The notes below the pieces were generated by a model. That model was not told where the DNA came from. It saw only the letters and a list, made by a program, of their open reading frames with translations, and did not search any database. DNA of 64,000 nucleotides from Chrysophaeum taylorii. Its lineage: Eukaryota; Sar; Pelagophyceae; Pelagomonadales; Pelagomonadaceae. This document shows positions 22,496 through 32,307 of the stretch, one piece after another. Numbering within the stretch: the stretch's first letter is position 1; the number at the start of each line of letters is the position of its first letter. Position numbers and translations under genes: made by a program. Location of the stretch: assembly GCA_029834535.1 (NCBI GenBank), contig JAQMWT010000003.1:62001-126000 (forward strand), read 5' to 3'.

Positions 22496-23189
22496 TTTTC
22501 GACTTGTAGCATTGCTGTTATCTGCAATGTAAAGAAAGGAGGTGACCCTTTTATTAGGCCAGGAAGACAGATCTAATGGACCAGAGTTATATATACGAGC
22601 AACAAGGATCCATCTTTCCCGAGATTGAAAATCGCCACATAGGTAGCAAGGAAAGCGATTACATATGACCACCGTGCAATGCATCGTAGAGAAGAGTAGA
22701 TTAGCAACACTGATGTGGTCTTCGTAGGATGCCGCATGCGGTGGTGTCATTTCCATAATGAGGACAAGGGGTTTTATAGCTCAAGCACACTTAACGCGCT
22801 TGGAAATAAAGAAACGTCCATATCTCGCTCGAAAGTCGAGATGGCTTTCCCGTTGATTAGGTTTCGGTTGGTGCACGGGGACGTCAATTCTACAATGTCC
22901 GAGTAGTATTTGGCACGTGCATTATCGGATGCACGGTGCATATACGTCAGGAACTTGGGTAGAGAAGGAAGCACTTCGATAGAGTTGCCAAACCTTCTTC
23001 GAAGCATGTGCGTGAGACTTTCATCGCTCTCAACAATAACTTTGACATTAATGTTAAGACGCAAGTCATCGGTAGCATAGGCCAATAATGCTGGAGTGGA
23101 CAAGCCGGAACAAAGCAGAGTCACCGAAGGTGCACGGGAATTAAGAGTGGATGCTACCGTATGAAGCAGATTTTGATTAAGTCTGCGAG
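22496..23189 (-). pseudogene. C5 DNA methyltransferase motifs I-VIII of element E
   Basis: Minus-strand signatures in order are VTLLCSGLSTPALLAY (motif I, about 23121-23074), INVKVIVESDE (second strand, about 23052-23020), MLRRRFGN, YYSDIVELTSPC (motif IV, about 22908-22873) and LCGDFQSRERWILVA (motif VIII, about 22642-22598). The Q-S-R-E-R of motif VIII is close to the family consensus. This is a third methyltransferase lineage in the window, different in sequence from those of A and 1. The motif IX/X part and jelly-roll-like domain of the same element lie at 9660-10979, past two nested insertions. Broken. Confidence 0.66.
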
Positions 23190-23244
23190 TGTGAGACCAA
23201 GGAGGGGGGGGGGTCCTAACCCTAAATGGAATTTTCCATCTCTA
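23190..23244 (-). repeat. 3' LTR remnant of element B
   Basis: On the minus strand it reads TAGAGATGGAAAAT with a C-tract and GGTCTCACAC, matching the start of the 5' LTR at 31624. It is preceded by CTGCGAGGGCG, the same purine-rich site that precedes the 3' LTRs of elements 1 and 2. Only its first 55 bp or so are recognisable. Confidence 0.7.
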
Positions 23245-23764
23245 CGCCCTCGCAGATTGAACTCGGTGATGAGCGAAATCTGGGACAAACAAAACAAATG
23301 TCTTGCCAGAGACAAATAGACGTTGAGTTGTGAGGAGGCGTGGAAGGAGAAGTGTGCGAAGTGCATGAGAGAGATAGAGTAGATCGGAGTAGCAGGGGAG
23401 TGTGAGTGAGAAAGGAGAAAGAGCGCGATGTCGAATATGGAATAGGCTGAGAGGGGAAGCAAAATGAAAAGGATACTGCAAGAAGAGGTGAATGATCAAT
23501 GAAAGGAAATGGCCTCGATCGTAAGGAAGAAGAAAAGTGGAGGAAGATGCGTGGAGGAAAATGCTAGGTAGGCTAATGGCGAAGTATGGCGAATTCTGCA
23601 CGAGAGACCAGATCATCATCTTGTTCAGCGACTGATGAAAGAAGGATGGAATGACAATATCGCGAAGAGTAAGAGAGTATAACAGTGTCATAGTTGAAGT
23701 CGAAAGTTGTACGCATTAAGTGGTGGGTGTTCCGTGATGTAAGACGACGGTGCGCGCGGGTGGA

Positions 23765-24752
23765 TCAATCATAAGTGACTGGGGGATCATCGTAGTAGAA
23801 CGGGTGGGCTAATTGATAACAACAGTAGGGATCATGGGTCAGGCAGTCGGGGATTGTGCAGCAGACCAATGATTGATCAAAAGGCGAATAGTGAGTGTGG
23901 CCGTAGGAATGAGATTCTATTGTGACTAAAGTTGGGCTAGTAAAGGTGTGACGATGTGACTGAGCGACAGCGCTATCCCATGAAGATATATGACCATTTA
24001 ACCAAATCGGTTTCGACATGGTAAGGTAATCGTCGTAATGATAGCGAGTAAGGCGGAGCTGTTCCTGGAAGATGAGAGAACCAGAATTGCCTGTCACATA
24101 CGTGTCGAAGCTGTCGTCCGGAGTATAGCGTGGGACAGCTGAAGCTAGGCTATGAGCGTCTAAAATAATATGCGGCTAATCGTAGCGCGATGAGGATATT
24201 GGGATAAAGTTGTCTGGGGGTGGCCATAAGTCTGGTGGAAGTCGCAAGTGGCTATCATCGAAAGATGATGGGGCTGGGACTGAGGTTTGCGAGTGCATCG
24301 CGTATGATGGTGGATACAGGCGTGTGTCCTGTGCTGAAGAGTCAGTGCCCTGTGCAGAAGATGCCGAAGAGTTGGGCAACAGAAGAAAATGCCTGAAGGT
24401 GATGGACTGTTCGAAGATATTGTCCGTGCCAGGGAGAGTTGACTTCGAAGGTATGGTCAAAGTCGCATCTTTCGTGTTCTGTTCGGCAAAGTAATCCTGA
24501 ACTGTGACAATCGACTGATCCGGTATTCATTTCATGTTCGGAGTCGTTTTCACCAGAATCAAATTGTAAGTAGCTGTTGAGCAGCTGTGGAGAGCTGAGT
24601 GCGTTGTTGTCTGGCGGTTTCAGTGGCTTTGGAGTTCCAGAGACATGATTGCGCCGCTTCAGACGTCTTGGCATTGGGGATTGCCATACAGTGACTCGCA
24701 AGTTCAAAGTCGGACGTCGGAAAATGCATCGATAGACCTGTGAGGTCACCAA
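23765..24752 (-). pseudogene. 3' coding remnants of element B
   Basis: Short minus-strand frames (about 24342-24752 and 23765-24097) with Tyr/His-rich peptides and no recognised domain. The next 500 bp end in FVPDFAHHRVQSARA next to the purine-rich site. This resembles the FDPDLVHRVQSVRA reading at the same place in element 1, so the 3' end of B is homologous to that of the Copia elements. Confidence 0.35.
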
Positions 24753-26064
24753 TTGAAATGCGCCTTCGTAAGGCGTGCGCGACGTGGTGCGGGCGCGAGC
24801 GACTTATGTTGGTGATCTGAAGGTCGTGAGATATGTGGCGGCGCAGAGCGTCGGTGGGAATGACGAGTGTCGCGGTGTTAAAGGCGGTGACGCGGAGAGC
24901 ATCGAAAAGCGTGTCATGCTCCAAGAGCAAAAGCGCGTGATGCGGGTGGTCCGAAGTCTGTGCCAAAAAGGGTGTGGCTCGGGGCTGACCTGTCTGCAAG
25001 GTAGGGCAGATGGGCGCGTGAGCTGAGATCCCGTGGTGGGGAGTATCCGGCCTGGAATGCTTGGGGTCCAGTGCGGGAAATCGAAAGGGGGGATCGCCGA
25101 AGGAGAGTGCAGTAGTACCAAGGGCGATGAAAGGGTCAGTCCTGCTGGGTGCATCCTCAATAGCGGAGATGCGGGGGCCAGAGCAGTGAGTGCCGTTGTG
25201 ACCAGGGTTGCCCATAGGCGTGTAGGGCATTCGGAGGTGCGGGCATGTGACATGCGTCCTCGAAAGAGGAGTTACGTGCCGAGCGATAAGACGCTCTTGA
25301 GGGAGGCAACGTGCGTGACTTTGGTGCATGTTTGCGGTGGAGCCGGCAGCTGGCGTGGAACGTTTGTCGTACATTCCAGTGATCCGAAAGTGCTGACAGA
25401 AGCGGTTCAGGTGGAGCGAGTATGTGCATTGTGCACGGAGAATGTCGCCTGAGAGCGCAACATCGATTTTCCGGAAGCAGCGCACGCGTGTGGCGTCCAT
25501 AAGGGAGCTATGCAAGGGGACATAAAGGACCGAAGTGGTCGCAATAGAATCGTGCATAGTTTGCGGCTGATCGGGCCGTTCAGAACTCTCGAAATCTGTG
25601 TCTATTACTGCGGCCATGGTGAAGGCTTTCCAGAAGCTTGGTCGCGGTGAGACATAAGGATCGGCAGCCGAAAGGATTGCGTCCTCTGACTGAAAGTTGG
25701 GGAGCGGGTGATCATGTGCTGCGACTGTTGCTCGCGCGATGATATCCATCGAATCGTGACATGGTGATCGCAGATGGGTCCATGCAACCTGCTGAGCAGT
25801 GTCATCCAGTGCATCCGGCCGAGAAGATGGATGGTGGGTGCAGCAGGAAGCGCCGGTGAGCGTCAGTGCGCGCCAGTCTTCGGGGAGAGAAGGCGGCGAG
25901 GCGGAACCAGCGTCGAAGTGATCGGAAGGTGCTGATCGAGAGATATCGAACAAGGCGGGAGTGCTTGGTGAATCTGAGCTGATATCTGCGGGTGCGGTGA
26001 GTGCCTGCGAGTATGTTGACCGTGGGACCGTTGACAGCGTGTCTTGTCCTTGTGGATACGGCAT
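24559..26064 (-). pseudogene. Unidentified 501-codon ORF of element B
   Basis: A long uninterrupted minus-strand frame, rich in His, Pro, Ser and Arg, with a cluster of possible metal ligands (HVTCPHLRMPYTPMGNPGHNGTHC near residues 265-297). I do not recognise a domain. It lies between the gag-like part and the 3' end, where an autonomous element would carry integrase and RT. Either it is a cargo or novel ORF, or the frame is open by composition (GC-rich, few stops). The first explanation is favoured slightly because the frame spans 1.5 kb. Confidence 0.3.
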
Positions 26065-26312
26065 TGCGCATTGATGGTGCTTGGATCAGGCGGCTGATCT
26101 GGAATGGTCGAGGAGACCATCTTCGAGGCTAGTGAAGTGGGTCTTGCTTCTTCGCTGTATGCATCATTCCAGGGGGCTGAATCCGAGGGGATGTTGTCAG
26201 TGGCCTGCGGCTCTTGTGCCTGGGGCATAGAAAACGGCGGAGCTTTGGGTCCTTGAGTGTGGTTGCCATAGTCGGCATAATACTCGGGAACATCTCGAGG
26301 TGTCTTGTTCTT

Positions 26313-27640
26313 TTACTTGTCGAAAGTGGGATCGAGGTGGCTTGGTGTTCCTTCGACAATACTGCTTCCTGGGCCGTTGTGCCCGAAGAGAGAAGAAGCC
26401 GTTGTGCATGTCTTGGCAGCATGATGGTGAGCATGACCATCAGGCAAAGAGCTGTCTTTTGATAATTCGGAATTTGTCGACTCTTGATGTTGGTGGTCTT
26501 GTTTCTTGGTGGGACTTTGCACGTGGTGATCGTCGCTGGTGGTAGGGGTACGGTCGCCGGTGTTGGATGTACGCCCTCGCAACTCGGGCGCGGGGATGTG
26601 GTCGAGTTGGGATGAACCAGGTGGCTGAGAAGGCGAGCGGGTGCAAAGGGGTTCAGGGGGTGCCAGAGAGGCGAAGAGTGAGTGGGTAGAGGAGGAGTGG
26701 CCAGATATGGCGGGGGGTTGAGAACAGATAGGCGGAGTGGGTGTTGAACCAGGAGAACTGGGTCCAGGGCATCCGTGGAGGTGGTGATGATACTCGGGGA
26801 GAATCGGGAGAGAGGTATTGGAGGTTGGTTCGGAAGGGGATGAAGGTAGGTTGTGGATGAGGAAAGGTGGTGAAAGATGCGATGCAGCATCTTGGGTGGG
26901 GTGGGTGGCATCCAAGGAGGTAAGAATGGTGTTGAGGACGGCGTTGGTTTCAAAGTGGGAGTTGCGGATGTCAGCGTGGGCAGTTTCGAGTGCCTTGAAC
27001 TGGGTGTGGGTGAGATGGAGTTCCGCGTGGGTGGAGACCATTTCGTCAGCTTGGATGGCGAGCTGGACAGTGGCGAAAGCTAGGGCGGCGTCGGTTATGG
27101 TGAGTTTGGCGGCTGTGGAGGACAAAGCGTCGTCCTTGCGAATGAGCATGGCCTTGGTTGCGGCCAAGTCAGCGGTTTGGGAGTGGAATGCAGCCTGTGT
27201 GGTGGCCAACTCGCGTTGGAGCGTAGACGGAGGTGCATCGGAACTTCGAGAAAGGAGGTGGAGTGTTGCTTGGGTGGAGGCGGGGGAATGGTCGTAGCCG
27301 TGGAGTGCGTAGTCACGCGGGTGAAGATGAAAATCGGGGGAACAGCGACTTTCGAAAGGTGATGAAGGTCTGTCAGGAGGGTCCGATGGTTGGGCGGCTG
27401 TAGCTTGAGCCGCGGAAAGAGCTGGGGTAGGAATGGAAGTGCCGGGGCCGTCGTGGCCGTAGGTGGCATGGTCTTGTGGGTGAAGATGAAAGTCTCGAGG
27501 AGAATGGCTTGCGGAAGATGATGGATATCGGACAGGAGAGTCCGACGGTGGGGCGGCAGGAGCTTGAGCCGCGGTGGGGGCTTGGTCAGGGATGACAGTG
27601 CCGGGGCCGTCATGGCCGTAGGTGGCATGATCATCAGAAA
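26313..27640 (-). pseudogene. Gag-like coiled-coil / His-Pro-rich ORF region of element B
   Basis: The right part encodes two to three imperfect repeats of about 60 residues, each starting DHATYGHDGPGT, with Pro/Ser/Ala-rich spacers and the phrase DFHLHP. An alanine-rich coiled coil follows (LAATKAMLIRKDDALSSTAA and THAELHLTHTQFKALETAHA, about 27000-27200). The left part is Pro/Ser/His-rich low-complexity. The coiled coil right after the leader fits a gag N-terminus, but no known domain is visible. The related alanine-rich coiled coil near 31000-31120 belongs to the same element's 5' end. Confidence 0.45.
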
Positions 27641-27744
27641 GGAGCTGAGTGGTGCGGCGAGGGGGTTGACGAGGATGTTGGGGAACTTGAATAGATCCTT
27701 ACTACTAATCGGCAGATGTTTGTTTGTTTGTCTCTTTGTCTTTA

Positions 27745-27930
27745 AAGGTCGACTGCTAAGAAGGGGGTGTGTGTGGGGGGCATGAATGATGTGGGTGGTT
27801 TTGTGCGTTTGTCTGTTTGTCTTTAAATGTCGACTGCTAAGAGGGGGGTGTGTGTGGGGAGCATGAAGGATGTGGGTGGGTTTGTGGGGTAGGAGGGATG
27901 TGCCTGACGGGCGGAGATAAGTACGCGGGA
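27745..27930 (+). repeat. Tandem array, left of the nuclease-like ORF
   Basis: Two copies of a unit starting TGTCTTTAAATGTCGACTG followed by CTAAGAGGGGGGTGTGTGTG and GGCATGAAGGATGTGGGTGG. The same unit recurs at 28853-29130. Confidence 0.75.
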
Positions 27931-27931
27931 C

Positions 27932-28819
27932 CTAGTCGGGGTCATCGCCGAGTCGTGGGGCAGGCGAAGAGAGGACGGGGCCCGCCCGGAGGTCGTACGC
28001 ATGCTGCCGCCGGACGTATGTGCGACGAAGGGTGACGTCCTGCTGGGATCGGGCGGCCTGGGTGGGGTTCCCCGAGGCGGCGACATGGGTGAGGGCGGTG
28101 AGGGCACAGCGAGCCCGGCCTAATGCGTTGGCGATCCCCCACTCACGGTAGATGCGGCGAGTTTGGGCCGCCTTTGCCTCTGTGAAGTTGGCGCAGCCGC
28201 TTGCCACCCAGGTTCGCGCAGCGATGCGCTCTACGCATGTTTGGGCGAGAGCGTGGCACGCCGCGCTGGCCTCACCGAAGGCACCAAAGACGAGGCCGGC
28301 GACGGTGCCGTAGCCACGTAGCCGCTGTTCGACAGGGCCCAAGAAGCCAGGCGGCGGTGCTGTACCCGGCTGGGGGATGATGGCGTCGATGCCGCGGGCG
28401 TGAGCGAGGTATTCGGAGTGGACTTGCGCTGCGCGCCGATCGACAGGCGACGGGTAGGAGGGATGGAGGGCGTGGGCGGTGTATAACGAACCCCAAGCGA
28501 GGGTTTTGATGTCGTAGAGTTGCTCCTTGTTATCGAGCGTGGTGAGGATGTCGGGGACGACGTGGCGACGGGCGAGATTGCCTCGGTACCGGCCGTAGAG
28601 GCGCGTGCGAATGGTAGGGGCGACGACGTCAGCAAAGATGCCGAAAACCTCGGACAGGGCTGGGATGCCGGCCTCTTTGACGCTGCAGAGGACGCGCTCG
28701 AGCTGGCCGTCATGCCAGGTGGTCCGCGCTCCTCCGCGGTTGACAAGGTTGGCCTGCGTGAGAAGCACCTTGCCGTGAGCGTCGAGAACGACGTCAGTGC
28801 CCAGAATGCGAGTGCCCAC
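27932..28819 (-). CDS. PD-(D/E)xK nuclease-like ORF carried by H3, N-terminally incomplete
   Basis: An uninterrupted 295-codon frame with clean protein-like composition, much better preserved than its surroundings. Residues near 90-108 read VVPDILTTLDNKEQLYDIKT. The P-D followed after about 12 residues by D-I-K is the spacing of PD-(D/E)xK nuclease cores. Later segments (AAQVHSEYLAHARGIDAIIP, GPVEQRLRGYGTVAGLVFGAFGEAS) look like helices and a strand of a compact domain. The first codon is GTG and the frame is open further upstream without an ATG, so the start is missing or lies in another exon. Tandem repeats flank both sides. It may be a captured host or transposon gene fragment. Function is inferred from one motif. 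Confidence 0.5.
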   Translation of the reverse strand: MGTRILGTDVVLDAHGKVLLTQANLVNRGGARTTWHDGQLERVLCSVKEAGIPALSEVFGIFADVVAPTIRTRLYGRYRGNLARRHVVPDILTTLDNKEQLYDIKTLAWGSLYTAHALHPSYPSPVDRRAAQVHSEYLAHARGIDAIIPQPGTAPPPGFLGPVEQRLRGYGTVAGLVFGAFGEASAACHALAQTCVERIAARTWVASGCANFTEAKAAQTRRIYREWGIANALGRARCALTALTHVAASGNPTQAARSQQDVTLRRTYVRRQHAYDLRAGPVLSSPAPRLGDDPD

Positions 28820-28849
28820 GAGGCCCGAACAAGCTGGAGTGGGGATGTC

Positions 28850-29270
28850 TGTTTGTCTTTAAATGTCGACTGCTAAGTTTGTCTTTAAATGTCGATTGCT
28901 AAGAGGGGGGTGTGTGTGGGGGGCATGAAGGATGTGGGTGGGTTTGTGGGGTAGGAGGGATGTGCCTGACGGGCGGAGTTTGTCTTTAAATGTCGACTGC
29001 TAAGAGGGGGGTGTGTGGGGGGCATGAAGGATGTGGGTGGGTTGGCGGAGTTTGTCTTTAAATGTCGACTGCTAAGAGGGGGGTGTGTGTGGGGGGCATG
29101 AAGGATGTGGGTGGGTGTGTGGGGTAGGAGGGTTGTGCCTGACGGGCGGAGATAAGTACGCGGGACCTAGTCGGGGTCATCGCCGAGTCGTGGGGCAGGC
29201 GAAGAGATGACGGGCCCCGCCCGTAGGTCGTACGCATGCTGTCGCCGGACGTATGTGCGACGAAGGGGGT
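28850..29270 (+). repeat. Tandem array and partial ORF copy, right of the nuclease-like ORF
   Basis: Four more copies of the TTTAAATGTCGACTGCTAAG unit (about 28857, 28884, 28984 and 29054) with a period near 100 bp where complete. From about 29145 the sequence repeats the 3' end of the nuclease-like ORF (encoding the HAYDLRAGP...APRLGDDPD end) almost exactly. The element therefore grew by duplication of its own tail. Confidence 0.75.
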
Positions 29271-29321
29271 TTGTCCCTCGATTCAGGGCAAGGATCAGGT
29301 AGGCCCGCGAACCAGGCATTG

Positions 29322-30240
29322 ATCCTCCAAGCCGTCTACGGCGACCTCGCAGACTTTTTCCACGACCCGCGGCGGCTCTTTCAGCGCGCCATTCTCACGC
29401 CCCGTCGAAACTATGTTGTCGATGCTGACAACGCGCGCATGACCGCGGCCTTTTTTTCCCGGAAACGAGGCGTCGGAGTTCTTTTCGGCTGACTAGGCTG
29501 GGTCGGAAGACGACGCCTCGCTCTTTACAGTAGAGTTTTCAACTCCCTGACAACCAACGGCATGCTGACTTTGAGCGCGAGCTTAAGGTCTTCGCAACCT
29601 CGACCCCGTCGCACGGCCACTGCAACGGTACCAGATACATGATCGATCGTGTCGTTGTCACCGAGGCTCCTCCAACCTGTATCCCTTAAGGCCCGCCTAC
29701 GCCAAACGATCAACAAGAGCCAGGGCCAGACGCCCCGCGAGGTCGGCGTCCTCTTGTCCAAGCCCGTCTTCCGCCACGTCCAACTCTTCGTGGCTCCCTG
29801 TCGATCGGCAACCCCGAGGATATCCTCTTCTGGGTCGACGACTCCACCCTACCCCACACGTGCTACGCAATACCGATAAGCCCCCTCCCGGCGTCTACAC
29901 GCGCACTGTAGATGGGCTTACTGGGACCAGGTGAATTTACTGGGGTTGGAGATTGGGATTAGGTGAATATAGTGACCAGGCGAACTTACTGGGACCAGGT
30001 GAACTTACTGGGGGTTTTAGAGTAAACTCAAAGGTTAGCGGCGTGTGCGGATCAAAGCAGCTTAGATTGGCGGAGGCGAGAGCGATGAGCTCGAAGGAGT
30101 AGGTGTGAGCACGAGTGGGTTTACGCCGAACTTACTGGGGTTAGGGATTTGGACTAGGTGAACTTACTGACCAGGTGAACTTACTGGGACCAGGTGAACT
30201 TACTGGGGTTAGTGATTGGGACTAGGTGAACTTACTGGCC
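29322..30240 (+). pseudogene. Helitron-type helicase C-terminus and minisatellite tail of H3
   Basis: LQAVYGDLADFFHDPRRLFQRAILTPRRNYVVDADNARM precedes a broken middle, then RQTINKSQGQTPREVGVLL (about 29699-29755), KPVFRHVQLFVA and FWVDDSTLPHTCYA in shifting frames. NKSQGQT and the following hydrophobic/HxQLxVA pattern are diagnostic of Pif1/Helitron helicases (motif V-VI). The tail 29910-30240 holds the GAACTTACTGGGACCAGGT array. The same segment is present in H1, H2 and H4 at high identity, which suggests recent spread. Confidence 0.68.
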
Positions 30241-30304
30241 TGCACTTGTAGATGTTAAAGTGGGAGTAGCTGATAGTGGGGAGTTAGGCTCCAGTGAAGG
30301 AGGT

Positions 30305-30588
30305 AGCACCCGGAAAGTCCGCGCTGGGATGGGGTTCGCTCGGTTGGGCAGAACGCGACGGACAGGTCGATTGTTCGTGGACCAACACGTCCGCGGCCTG
30401 CGACGCTTTTGCAAGACCTCGCACAAGACCGCGCGCGGTGGCGGTCCACCATCAACAAGTCCGTCCTCGTCCCTCGCCTCTGGCCGCAACTGCGTGATTT
30501 TCCTCTGTGATTCCGTACCGGCTCCTGCCGGTCCGGCCTGGCTCCCATGCTCGGGAGAGGTCTGAAGTTAGTTTAGTTAGTTTGGTTA
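30305..30588 (+). mobile_element. SINE-like retroposon, copy a (5'-truncated)
   Basis: 284 bp, from GCACCCGGAAAGTCC to the tail GAAGTTAGTTTAGTTAGTTT. It is flanked by 9-bp duplications GAAGGAGGT (30296-30304 and 30589-30597). The last 60 bp (CTCCCATGCTCGGGAGAGGT and the TTAG tail) are shared by all five copies in the window. It is inserted in the proline-rich coding part of element B. Truncation at the 5' end and a simple-repeat 3' tail fit target-primed reverse transcription. Confidence 0.7.
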
Positions 30589-31220
30589 GAAGGAGGTGGA
30601 GGCTTCGGTGGGGTTGGTGGAGTGAACGGAGTAATGTTTAGTGGTGGTGGTGGTGGAGTGTTCAACATTGCTGGTGCGATATTCGAACAAGGTGGAGTGT
30701 CCTCGTGAATGTGGGGTGTGCCAGGTTGTGGAGTAACCTTGGCGATGCCTGGGTCCGGAGGGAAGGCTGTGGGGTCTGAGACTTTGCCATGGGGTGTTTG
30801 ACATTCGGTGGGGTTGTCGGCAGGAGGTGGGTTCTGTTCGTGTTCGAGAACATTTTGAACAGCAGGAGGGGGTGTGACCATCGAGATGATCGGGTCTTGG
30901 GTTGCGACTTCGTGAGAAGTTTGCTTTTCCTTGAGGGGGGTTGCCGTAAGAACAGCTGGTTGAGGAGCTTGTTCAAGTTGCTCGTCTTGATCGAGCTGCA
31001 CGTCTTGATCGAGTTGCTCTTCTTGAGCTGCGATGCTTGCGGTGGCAGCGATTTTTGCGGCGAACGCAGCATGGTAGGCAGCGCTTTTGGCTCTGAGATG
31101 AGCGTCAGCAGCTGTGAGCTGTTGCAAATCAGCGTTGAGGATTTGCTAGAGAGCTTGTTGTGTAGCGAATTGCGTTGCTACTTCCAGACTCGGGGCTTGT
31201 GGGTCGTGAGTCGCCATGTT
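30589..31220 (-). pseudogene. 5' coding part of element B
   Basis: It encodes an alanine-rich coiled coil (LTAADAHLRAKSAAYHAAFA) and a Gln/Asp/Glu-rich repeat (QLDQDVQLDQDEQLEQ). A proline-rich tail (PPPPPLNITPFTPPTPPKPP) follows, into which the SINE-like copy was inserted. It starts about 220 bp after the LTR. Gag-like by position only. Confidence 0.45.
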
Positions 31221-31437
31221 GTCGGGGTTGCGTTTTCGCGCTTGTGTTGGTTGTTTTCACACTTTTCACACTTGTTCACCAGTAGCAAGTGATGAGACTT
31301 GACTACGGTCTTAAAACTTTCAGGAACTTCAGGAGATTGCTCTTGCCTGGAAATCCCGAGTCTTTGTCCGAGACGTCGATCGAGATCGAAGTCTTTCGGA
31401 GGACGTTTCACTACCAGTACCGGACTGGGTCCAAACC

Positions 31438-31624
31438 AAGAGAACAGTAAAAATCACTGTGCCTCTGGTAGAGAATGGTGGCAGTGGTAGTGCTGCCTTT
31501 CGTTCTGTCCTCTTACGACACAAAGAGCAGCACGGTGTTCGACACAGCGACTTGTGGGTGTTAAGGTGTGGGTGTGAGACTAAGGGGGGGGGGTCCTAAC
31601 CCTAAATGGGATTTTCCATCTCTA
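31438..31624 (-). repeat. 5' LTR of element B
   Basis: About 187 bp, minus strand, starting TAGAGATGGAAAAT and ending near ACTGTTCTCT. GGTTTGGACCCAGTCCGG follows, parallel to GGTATTGGGCACCAGTCCCGG after the LTRs of elements 1 and 2. It contains a C-tract of nine or more. Confidence 0.7.
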
Positions 31625-32112
31625 ACATGGACTCCAAGATGGATTTCAGCCAAGGAACGTAAATTACACGTTCGAGCAGTTTTGTATAGAGCCCTGGCAT
31701 TTCACGTTGCTCATGGGAGCCACATAGCTTAAATTGCAAAGAGAGAAGCTCCATCTTTCGCGCCTTGGCTTGTTGAAGCGAATATATGGGAAGCGTAGGA
31801 AGGCGATTTGCCAATCTAAACAGCGGGATCTTAACATTATCGTCGATCGTACTGGTGATGCTAGTTTCCCCTTTAAACTCAGTACCGAAGAGATGGATGC
31901 CCAGTTTATCTTTACCCCATTGCGTCATGCTTATGATATGCAAATCAGGGTCATTGTGTTTGGTTTTGTTTAGGAAGAAGCAGGGCGACATCGAGTTTAA
32001 CATAGCCGACGTCAGGATACTTCGGTAGAGCTGGGATGACTGTCCTTATAATCATGGCATGAGTAATACTTTGAATGTCAGTAGCTGTCTGGATTGCGGG
32101 AGACAGAAATTC
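31625..32112 (-). mobile_element. Element E, fragment between gag and methyltransferase
   Basis: The minus-strand reading holds LFGTEFKGETSITSTIDDNV, KIPLFRLANRLPTLPIY and ERVIYVPWLKSILESM, a protein-like stretch with no clear family. It is cut on the left by the LTR of B (the frame runs into the LTR) and on the right by Copia element 2. On the far side of element 2 the sequence 36736-36900 continues in the same style (NEYNLPIMTAPGYAG, YADPLHIVKFPK). It corresponds in position to the protease/linker region of element 1. Confidence 0.55.
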
Positions 32113-32307
32113 TAGAGATAGAAAATCGGAATTAGGGTTAGTACCCCCTTTTCTAGGGTTAGTTCACTTAACTTTGCCACCTTTGATTTAAGAAAACGCT
32201 GTGTTATTCACACCGGCTGTCCTCGATTAAGAGACAGATTCGAGGACAGACTACCACTGTTCTCACGCTCTGTTTAAGGGTAACACAGTTCTGATTACTG
32301 TTCTCTA
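32113..32307 (+). repeat. 5' LTR of Copia element 2
   Basis: 195 bp, TAGAGATAG...TTCTCTA, about 93-95% identical to the element 1 LTRs. GGTATTGGGCACCAGTCCCG follows. Confidence 0.88.

Larger units (their letters stand above)
27696..30248 (+). mobile_element. Helitron-like element H3 with a nuclease-like ORF
   Basis: It starts TCCTTACTACTAATCG directly after an A (27695) and ends CCTGCACTTG directly before a T (30249), as expected for insertion between A and T with no target duplication. Contents: a 100-bp tandem array, a 295-codon minus-strand ORF (27932-28819), more array, a helicase C-terminal fragment on the plus strand (29322-29900) and the minisatellite tail. A partial second copy of the ORF's 3' end lies at 29150-29270. 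The helicase frame is disrupted and there is no Rep domain, so it is not autonomous. Confidence 0.6.
23190..31624 (-). mobile_element. LTR element B, apparently non-autonomous
   Basis: B reads right to left: 5' LTR at about 31438-31624, gag-like coiled-coil and Pro-rich coding (30573-31220, continuing at 26313-27640), an unidentified His/Pro-rich ORF (24559-26064), a 3' coding tail ending in FVPDFAHHRVQSARA, a purine-rich site CTGCGAGGGCG, and a 3' LTR remnant at about 23190-23244. No integrase, RT or RNase H is recognisable. It sits inside element E, interrupting coding sequence at 31625. H3 (27696-30248) and a SINE-like copy (30305-30588) landed in it later. Net length is about 5.5 kb. It is a fossil of middle age with several breaks. 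Confidence 0.65.

Noticed and set aside
24559-26064. Plus-strand frames opposite the 501-codon ORF (24775-25452)
   Set aside because: They lie antisense to a longer frame in GC-rich DNA and show no domain; shadows.
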